From contig NC_064541.1 of NCBI RefSeq assembly GCF_023856365.1, positions 25,522,214 through 25,586,213 on the forward strand: a stretch of 64,000 bases of DNA, in the 5' to 3' direction. Position 1 is the first letter of the stretch. Every line of letters begins with the position of its first letter. Of the stretch, positions 1-9,700 are shown piece after piece. This DNA comes from Brienomyrus brachyistius. Its lineage: Eukaryota; Chordata; Actinopteri; Osteoglossiformes; Mormyridae. The notes under the pieces were generated by a model that was given only the letters and a program-made list of their open reading frames with translations, had not been told where the DNA came from and made no database searches. The translations under genes and the position numbers were made by a program.

Positions 1-84
1 GCAGGGGATGCTGGGGATTCCATGGCGCTGGAGAACCTGCTCTGCGTGCATCAGGACAGCTTCGTAGCAGAACTTGAGGTGAAG
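1..84 (-). CDS. ptpn23: PTPN23 exon 24, partial
   Basis: Starts [22 protein letters not shown] after acceptor tctacag, end of the PTP domain. Cut by the window edge. Confidence 0.93.
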
Positions 85-3000
85 CTGTAGAGGAGGCAGG
101 GGGGTGTCATATGGAGCTTGGCTCGGGGGGGTCAAGTTGTCACCCCCTAGATGAACAACTGGGCAAGTGGTTACCTTCTCTTGCAGCATGTTCTTCCGCT
201 GCTGCCTCATCTTCCTCACCAGTGACAGCAGGTCAGGGATGCCATTTCCAGCATCGAGCTCCTGCAGTGCTGCATACAGGAGGCAGAAAGCACCAGTACG
301 GCCCACCCCCGAGCTGGAATGGAGGGAGGGAGGAGTCAAACATTCAGTCAAACCACCAAATCCCACCCATCTATCCCTTAAGCTTGATATGCAATTTATT
401 ACATTATAGGACGTCACAAATGACCCAGTGACCAGCAGCGCTGTGATCACCCCCGTACCTGCAGTGCACTACGATCGGAGTGTGTAGAGGGCGCTGGTGC
501 AGGTAGTGTCCATGGACTTCCTGGATGAAGCGGATCAGATTGCTCTGGCTGTCTGGGAGCCCCCTGTATGGACACACGTGCATCATTCATGCATCAGCTT
601 GTTCTGGGGTCACTGGCGGCAGTGAGGAGTGACCCACACATCCCACATATCCCACACATCCCACATATCCCACTCACAGCTCAGGCCAGGAGGTGAACTG
701 CAGGTGCATGACAGTGCGCCGCAGACTCTGGTCCCGGTACTGCAGGCTGATCATACGCTCCACATGAGTGGGCGTGGCCTTCTGCGTGGTGAGCGTCAGC
801 ACGATGGGCCCGTGGCACAGCTGCTGGCCGCGCTCTGACGGGAAGTAGCACGGCACCTTTTGCTGCCAAACAAGAAGCGACACCCTCAAGACGATAGTAC
901 TCGGTCACTGTCAAACTGAGGCTTCTTACAATGACTGTTCAGGTTTCCATCGAAGGCATATAATCATACGGTACAGCCAGTGGCTGGGCACAGAATGACA
1001 GCCTGTTGGGCTGCCATAAGGACCCATGCTCTTAGTGGCTGCCCTCCCACAGCCCGCACACCCCCCTACCTTCTCCAGCTCCTGCTCCGACACCAGCATG
1101 ACCACCAACGACACCTTCTGCTCGTACACCATGAGCCAGAAGTCGGCGGCGGTGCCGGGCAGCGGGGCCTGCGTGGCGATGAAGTGGGGGCAGTAAGGGG
1201 ACAGCTCCTCCACGGTGCTGGCATTGATGTAGTCGTCCTTGCCGGAGCTCAGCAGCACACGGTTGCAGTCATAGGGCATGACGTCCTGCCGCCGGTTCTT
1301 CATGCTGTAGCAGCGCGCCACAGCGATGGAGAGCTGGCGAACGTCGCGCTCCTGCTGCTCCTGTAGCTCCCGCCAGTGGCTGTCCAGCTCGGCCGGCTCC
1401 GCCAGCGCCTGCACCTCCGCGCCGAAACGCTCCAGGTCCTCGCGCAGCCTCTGGACGCGGCCCGGGGCGCCATAGGGGTCGCCCTCTATAAGCCGCACAC
1501 CTGCGGGCTGCCGGGAGCGCTGCCCGTCCTGCGGGTCCGCCTTGGTGGGTAGCAGTACGTGGCCGGCCGCCTTGGGGCCCCCGTGCAGACCCTCAGGGCT
1601 GCTGGACAGGAGGTCATCTGTGCTGGAACTCATTCGCTGGAATAAGGGGCCCAAGCTGCTGGCGGGAGGTGGGGAGGCGGAGGACACGGGGGGAGAGGAG
1701 GCAGAGCCAGGATGGGGGAGGTGGGTCACTCCTGTGCTTCCAGTGAGGGAGGGAGAAGGAGAGGGGTGCTGGGGTATAAGCACTGGGGAGGGAGATGGCG
1801 ACATCATGCTGGGGGGCTGGCTGGCTGATGAGCCCGAACCGGGTGGCAGCATTGGTGGTGGGGTAGGGGCTGGTTGGGGTACATGACCCCCGGGAGGTGG
1901 GGTAGGGGGACAGTAACCGGGGCAGGAACTCTGCGGCTGAACAGGGCCAGCAGGAGGCTGGGGCATGACGGGACCCCCTCCCGTGTAGCACACTGTCCCT
2001 GACTGCTGGGGCAGACCAGGCAGAGAGGCAAGAGGCAGCTGAGGATTAGGGGGCAAATGGCCAGCAGGCGGAATAGGCTGCGAGGGGGCAGAGGCTGGGG
2101 GCATTTGGGGCTGGTGGGGCAGAACACCATGAGGCAACGGTGGTTGGGAGGGGGCAGAGGCTGGGGGCATTTGGGGCTGGTGGGACAGAATACCAGGAGG
2201 CAAAGGGGGCTGCGAGGGGGCAGAGGCTGGGGGCATTTGGGGCTGGTGGGGCAGAATACCAGGAGGCAAAGGGGGCTGCGAGGGGGCAGAGGCTGGGGGC
2301 ATTTGGGGCTGGTGGGGCAGAACACCATGAGGCATCAAGGTCTGGGAGGGGGCAGAGGCTGGGGGCATTTGGAGATGGCGGGGCAGAACACCTGGAGGCA
2401 ACGTTGGCTGGGAAGGGGCAGAGGCTGGGGGCATTTGGGGCAGGCGGGGGAGAACACCAGGAGGCAAAGGGGGCTGCGAGGGGGCAGAGGCTGGGGGCAT
2501 TTGGAGATGGTGGGGCAGAACACCATGAGGCAACAGTGGTTGGGAGGGGGCAGAGGCTGGGGGCATTTGGGGCTGGTGGGGCAAAACACCAGGAGGCAAC
2601 TGCGGCTTGGAGGGAACAGAAACCGAAGGCAACTGGGGCTGTTGAGGCTGGTGGAGCAGAACACCAGGAGGCACGGAGTGCAGAATGCCGAGAGGAAGGG
2701 GGTGCTGGGCGGGACTAGAGGCCGGGGGCAGCTGAGGCTGGTGGGGTAGAATGCCAGGAGGCTTGGAGGGGGCAGATGCTGGATGCATCGGCTGTTGGGG
2801 GGGGAGGGTTGCTCGTGGCAATGGGGTTTGGCCAGGATATGGGGAGACCTGGGAGGCTGGGGGCACTGGGTTGGGGCCAGGCATCACATGGGAAGGGGGA
2901 TAGCCTGGCCGAGGAGGTGGGGCCGGCAAGCCTGGGTGGCTGTGAGGTGGGAGCTGCCCTGCAAAGGCAGGCTGCTGGAAGTGTGGGGGCATGTACTGGG

Positions 3001-3713
3001 GATACTGGCCCTGTACCTGTGGGGGCTGCTGGGGAAATGGGACTTGTGGCTGGGGGTATCCCTGAGGGGGCATTCGTACTTGGGGGGGATACTGGGGAAA
3101 ATGGCCCATCTGAGGTGGGGGCATATAACCAGTAGAGGTGATGGGGGGCATTGCATGGCGGGGGGTCGAGGCGTAGCTGGGAATGGGTGTCTGCACGCTG
3201 TCCACCGTGGTAGTGGATGGTCTCACGACAACTGGACCCCCTGGTGGGCACGGCTGGGACTGCGGAAGGGCGTAACCAGGCACAGGTGAAGGCTGGGGAA
3301 AGTGGGGCTGGCTAGAGTGAGGCGGCTGCGGCTGAGGCAGAGATCCCGGGGGGGGGCCTGTCGGGGGAGCAGGGCCGCAACTCTGGGCCTGCTGGGGGGG
3401 GAAGCGAGGCAGCTGGGCATAAGGAGCTGAGCCGGCTATCGGCCAGTGCAGCGAGGGCACGGGGGCACCCCCAGGCAAGAAGGTGTCAGGGCCGGGGGGG
3501 CGAGCTCCTACCCTTCCCACCCCTGGGAAGGACATGTCTGGGGGCATGCTGCGTAGCTCCTCAGGGACATCCCCCCCCAGACTGAGGATGGCCGCGTTAA
3601 TCTGGGCCAGTTCAGGGTCTTCCAGGGAGCTGGAGGAGTCCATCTCAGATGGTTTCTTCTGCAGGGGGGGTTTAGGGGCCGTGGGCCGAGGGGGGGCTTT
3701 CTTCTGAAGCTCC

Positions 3714-3759
<46 letters not shown>

Positions 3760-6700
3760 AGTGTGAACCTCCACTCTGCACTTCACCTTGAGGATTAGTT
3801 GTTCTGTATGAGGTGATGAGCGCTTTGAGGATGTTCTCCTGGGCTGAGGTTCTACACGCCATCACCCAGATCGGGCCCCGGGTCTCACCTCTCCAGAAGG
3901 GCTCGGCGCTCCTCCTCACGGGCCTTGCATGTGCTGCGGGCCTTCTCCAGCAGCTGGGAGGCCTTCCCCTCCAGGTCCTGGTAGAACTCTCTGCCCTCCT
4001 GGGACTTCTTCATGAGGTCCTCATAGGCCTCATAGGAGGAGACCAGCATCTGCACGGTGTTGTTCCACCTCGACACGCAGAGAGCAGTGAGTGGAGGTGT
4101 CAGCATGAGGCTCACATGCACGCTCACAGTCCATATTCTCGTATGTTTGTGGGGACTCTCCATTGATCTTGATGGGCATAACCCTAATCCCAGCTATGAC
4201 AACATTAACTCCTACCCAGTGCTAACCTTAACCATAAGTAACCAAGCAAAATACAAGATTTTTGGCATATTAAGTGTTTTGATTGTATTCACAGATTTTT
4301 ATGGAACTGAGGTTTATCCTTGTGGGGACCGAAAAAAAAGTCCCCACAAGCTAAAAAGTTGCAGATTTTTATCACATTGTGGGGAAGCCTGGTGATAAAT
4401 ACAAACACACACAAAAGTGTGACACACAGACTCACTTGTGCTCCGTCTCCGTCAGGCCCTTGCGCACCATGGCATACTGCACGTTAGCCTCCGTTAGCGC
4501 TTTGAGGATGTTCTCCTGGGCGGCCAGATTCTGGTCAATGTAGAGCTTCACCTGATCGTATTTCTTCAGCTGCTCCTCAAACAATTTCTGTTAAGACAGG
4601 TGGTCTCACAGAAGGTCAAAGGTCACCCCAAAAGGCACCAACCAACCAGAAAGGTTCAGACTGCAAGGTGTCTGCCCTAGGGAATCGCAGATCTACACAC
4701 ACATCTGTGGGTGACTGTGTCCACCGTACCTTCATGTCTGCACGTTCAGTGGTGACCAGGACGGACGTGATGTCGTCTTGCTGGATAAGGTCGCGCAACT
4801 GCTTCTCTAGGGAGCTCCGCTGGTCTCGCATTTCCTGCACCTTCCCCAGAATGCGCTTCATGCAGTGAAGACTTGCAAGCTCGTCTGGCCACCAGGGGGC
4901 AGAGAGGAGCACCATCAACACACAAAAACACTCCTCCCCAAAAGCAGACCAGAGCAAAGACCTTCAAAGCGGGTTTACATCAGTGCTGTTGGGGTGTCTG
5001 GTTTTAAAAGAGTCATTTTTTGTTTTTTTTTTAATGTTCCTCCTTTAAGCCCCGCCCATCACCTCACCCTCACTGAGCTGGGGTTGTGGCAGCGTCTCCC
5101 GCAGGCTGTCCAGCGGCCCTCCCAGCAGCCGCAGGTGGGGCACATGAAGGTTCATGGCACGGTGTAGCTCGGTATTGGTGAAGCTGGCTTTCTCATGAGC
5201 TTCCAGATATTTCTCAAGGTCACGGCGCAGCTCGGCAAGAGGGGGCGGCTGGGGGGGCGGCTTCACCCCTGCCTCCTCCAGGCTCCGCTCTCCTGCCTCG
5301 TCCTCATCCAGAACATCCCGAATGTCACGCAGTGAGGCTTCCACATCCGTGAACACGCCTGACAGCACTGTGGGGGGCGGGGGGGGGGGGGGTTAAAGGC
5401 AACGATTATGCAGAATCAGCAGTTTGGTCTACTATTCCTAGTTACCTGTGCTAATGTATGTTCAATGAGTTTATATATGTCGAATCCTGCAGCTAAGAAA
5501 GGAGACCTGATATTTGGACACGGTAGCTGGAAAGAAACTTCTAGGTATTTGAGTGTGCATGTGTGCGCAGGCATGTGCAGGCGTGTGCCCCCCACCCTGC
5601 ATGGACTGGACGAGGCTCTTGACGGTGTCGGGCCGCACGCTCAGGGCAGCACACCTCTCCATCAGCATGGGTGGGATGTGCTCGTACATGTCCAGGTTGT
5701 CCACGGTGTTGGGGTCCAGGCACAGCGAGTCCATAAACTGTCTGTTTCACACACACAGTTGCTGATAAGCCTCCCACCCCGCAATGTCCTCATACACAGG
5801 GTGTTTTTCTTAATACCATAAAAATTGTGCTCGTGTCTTGGTGACAGTGGGGTGCAAAGAATCATGGGATTATTCTCATTTGGGGAGGATATAGCCAATG
5901 TATCCTGGATATTTGGGGTGGAGCAAGAACAGCATTTGGGGATTTTTACTGTCCTCTGTAATTCTGTTCTTAGTATTGGAACCGATCTTCAGCAATGGAA
6001 GACGTGACACGTGCACACGAGAGCACAAGTAGGGTGAAGTACGCGTATCGAGAAACAGCCAGAATGAGCGGTAAAGCCCCCGCTCTGCATGAACTCACTC
6101 CAGAGTCTCGTTCTTGCTCTCGATCTTGGCCATGACCTCCCTCAGCAGCTTGGCTTTCTCCTCGCTGAAAGCAGGGAGGACAGCAGGGTTAGCCGTGGTC
6201 TTCGGGAAGGGAGGCCCACAGGGCTTCATGGAACCGCCAGGAGCCCTTTGTGCTACATCTGCAGCACAGCCGGATGTGTGGAACGCGGCCCCACTCCCCC
6301 CACCCACCTGTAGAGAGAGGAGGCCTCGTGGGCTGCCATCGGCACCAGCTTGGAGAAGATGTCTGGCCCAGTAACGCTGGGGTCAGTAGGGTTCACCGGT
6401 AGGCCCTTCACCAGGGGTGCACCTGAGGGGGAGAGGGGGGGCACAGGGAGACTGGTGAAAACGTGGTGAACGTGTCTGTCAGTGCCACCGCAGCCAGGGG
6501 GCACTGGAGAGCTGGTCCGCCTGTCCCCTTCATGGCAGCACCTTTAACAGAAGGCAGCGTGTCCAGAGCAGGCACAGACTCATGGTAGATGAAGTCATTA
6601 TCCTTCTTAGCAGAGTTGAACCTGGAAGATCAAAAAGACCAGAGATGAGTAAAGACTGCAAACAGCGAAGGATACAGTGCGTCACAGAGTCAAAGCAAAG

Positions 6701-9700
6701 GGGATCAGGAGTCAAACCCCACTGGGTACGGCATGCCACTGAGTCAAAGTACAAGAGAATGGATGTCTTACTTTCCTCCGATGACGTCCATGGTGAAGCG
6801 TAAGGCCTCCTGCACACTGTCAGGCTGCCCCTGGAGAGACGACATCCCACTTAGCAGCTCTGAATAACCATCTGGTTACACTCCTTGCCTGCTGACTCAT
6901 GCCCACAGCCTCACACACGGTATTACCGATTCACTGTACCCAGGCCTTTGCGTTAAAAACATCAATAGGAGCCCCCCCCCACACACACACACCCCCAGAC
7001 CATTCCCTTTCAGAGTGGGAGACTGTGTTACGTTACCTTGGCCAGCTTCATCGCCTCATTCAGCTTGTCCAGGGAGCTCTGCAGGTAGGCCAGCTGTAAC
7101 AGAATATCTGCACATTAATTACTCTGCCTATCAACACAAGTAGCAACATTAACTTCACACATTACGGAGCTTTTGAATGATGTCATCTCTTTACTGCAGG
7201 CTACTTCCTGGCTTTCGGAACAGTGACATCAGCCGGTCATTGGGACACGCGAGGAGGACATGAGGAGACACACCCTTTCCCCGTACTTCTGCTGCTCCTC
7301 CGCCTGCTTCCCCATGTGCAGCTGCAGGGAAGGCAAGGTGTGTCACCAGGAGTCACATCCAGCTTGACAGGCTCCTCAAACATCACAGCTCCGTTCACAT
7401 ATCTGCTTAATAATTCACTGAATCACTGCAGTCTCTCAAACGCTTTTTAGATAGAAAGCAGAACTCAAACCTACAGCAACTTATACACCACAAACAAAAC
7501 CCAAGACTGTCTCCATACAGAAGCCAAGATCAGAGTGATGGGAAGGGGTCACTATGGCCATTCTCCCAAGACCCTCACATGAGCAATGGCAGCAAAATAG
7601 TAGATCTTCATCTGCACCAGCTTCTTCCAGTCCTTCTGAATCTTCCCTAACAAAGAAGCCGTATCTGAGTTCTCCAAGGCCCAGCACGCTTCTCTGTAAT
7701 AGTCGACCACCTGCAGGGGGTGATAGAGGGTTATCCAAAGCCCAGGGCTGACTGTAGGGTAAGGGCTTTGCACCCTAACCCTGATGCACTCTGCTATGTG
7801 CAGAGAGCTTTGACAGGGCTGTAGCTGAGCGGACAGACCTACCTGGGCACTGATGCGAGCCACCAGGAAGCTCTTCCTGTTATCCAGCATTGACTTCTCC
7901 AACAAACACTCCTGAGCCTGGCCCTGAAGCAGAGGGAGGGGGCAGTGCAACCATTCAATAATGCACCAATAAGGCCGTGCATACGTGCGTGCATGCATGC
8001 ACACGCGTGGAACTCCTGTGTGAGAGCTCATTACCAGCATGAGGTTGATGTTAAGGTTGAGGATCTGGTGACTCATGTCCACACTAAAGCTGTGACTGAA
8101 ATGGTCCTTCAGGTAGGAGAAGGCCCCCGCCGAGCACTGAAAGTGCGTGCAGGACACCTTCATGCCCTGGGTGGGGAGGGGGGGGGGGGTGCACAGTTTA
8201 GTATGCAGACCCGCTCAGACCTAAGAGAAGGACCAGGCCGGGCATCTCACCTCCTCCGACACCCTGTTGTCCATGGCACCCAGCATTGAGTGGAGAGCCC
8301 CTGGGGAGAGCAGAAGATCATGGGAAGTCAGCAGGGCACAAACACGGCAGACACGTGGACCCCTCCCCCTCGAGAGCTCCCATTCCTCACCCAGGTTGTA
8401 GAGGATGCACGCTTGTTCATAGCAGATGTCATCGTGAGTAACCGTCTTCCCAGAAAAAATCTCGGTCCTTGGACAAAGGCACAGTGGTTATTTCCATCGT
8501 TACTTTCTCTCTTTCCTGCTTTCAGTTCTGACCAGTTCTAACTGGCCCGACACTTTGACAAATGCAAATGCCTCAGGAAGTACCAGAAAGGTTATCTATT
8601 ATCATCATGTGACATTTATTAATTTTACCACTTTCGTATCTTTAACGATACATGTGAAAAAAGGTTTCTTAGGGTGTTTTCACACTTGGTCCATTTCATC
8701 CTTTAAAGCGACCTCAGATCGATTAATCCGCATTTTTTGCATATATGTGAACACGGCAAAAGACTCAGACCCCTTTGAAACGAACCGAACTGACACCACA
8801 TCGGGAGGTAGTTTCAGTCCGGTTGGCTTTTAGTCCGCATCATGGTTCGTTTGACTTGTGCATTATGAACACAAAGCGGTCCTGACTTGCTTCGACAAAT
8901 TTTACCCTTTAGCTTTGCTGTAGGCAGATCACGTGGTACAGTCCCGGGAAACAAACAAAAATAATGGCTGCAAGTGTGGGACGCGGAATAATCTGGTTAG
9001 AGGAGTAGACTACGGTGCTTAATTAATTAAGTAGTAATTGTTGTATTTTGGTTTTCCCTGTGTCTGTATTGCAGCAGCCATCTTGTTTGAAGTGAAAACT
9101 ACCCAGAATCCAAAGCAGTAAAGGTCTGAGATTGGGCTCCATAAGAACTTGAAGTATGAACAGAAAAAGGACTGAGGCCCCATCTGAGCTGAAGTAAACC
9201 ATAAAGAGAACCGAGTCCCCTTTCAAATGAACTCGCATTGTGAACAGAAAAAGCATTGAGTTCCCTTTCTGTTGGTTCACTTTTGGGACCATTTCTAGAG
9301 GTCCGAGTTCAGTTCCTTTAAAGAGGACTATATGTGAAAACACCCTTAATGTGTCCAGGTAATTCATAAATAGTAAAACCAGTTAAAGTTGGTAGTGGAC
9401 ACAATTAAAGGACTGGAAAGGCGCACTGATCCAGGACCAGCACTAAGGCATGGGCGTCATGGGGGTTGTAAGTGTACAGGAGGCCGGGGAAGTGGTCCCA
9501 AAACAGAGCAGGTTCATATGGAAAGTTACTAGGTCAAGAAGCAGACGAGCGCTAAAGATATGTATCCCAGACCAGAACATGAGAGTGACCTTAAGGGGCC
9601 GCTAGAGATGCTTATTCATAATCATGGGCAGAGTGCAGCACTACAGCAGTACCCAAACAGCCGCAGAGTGTGAGCCCAGAGGCACGTGCTGCTGGGTGAG

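Noticed and set aside
2057..2749. Plus-strand open frames in PTPN23 exon 20
   Set aside because: Opposite-strand reading of the 66-bp coding repeat; no family similarity.
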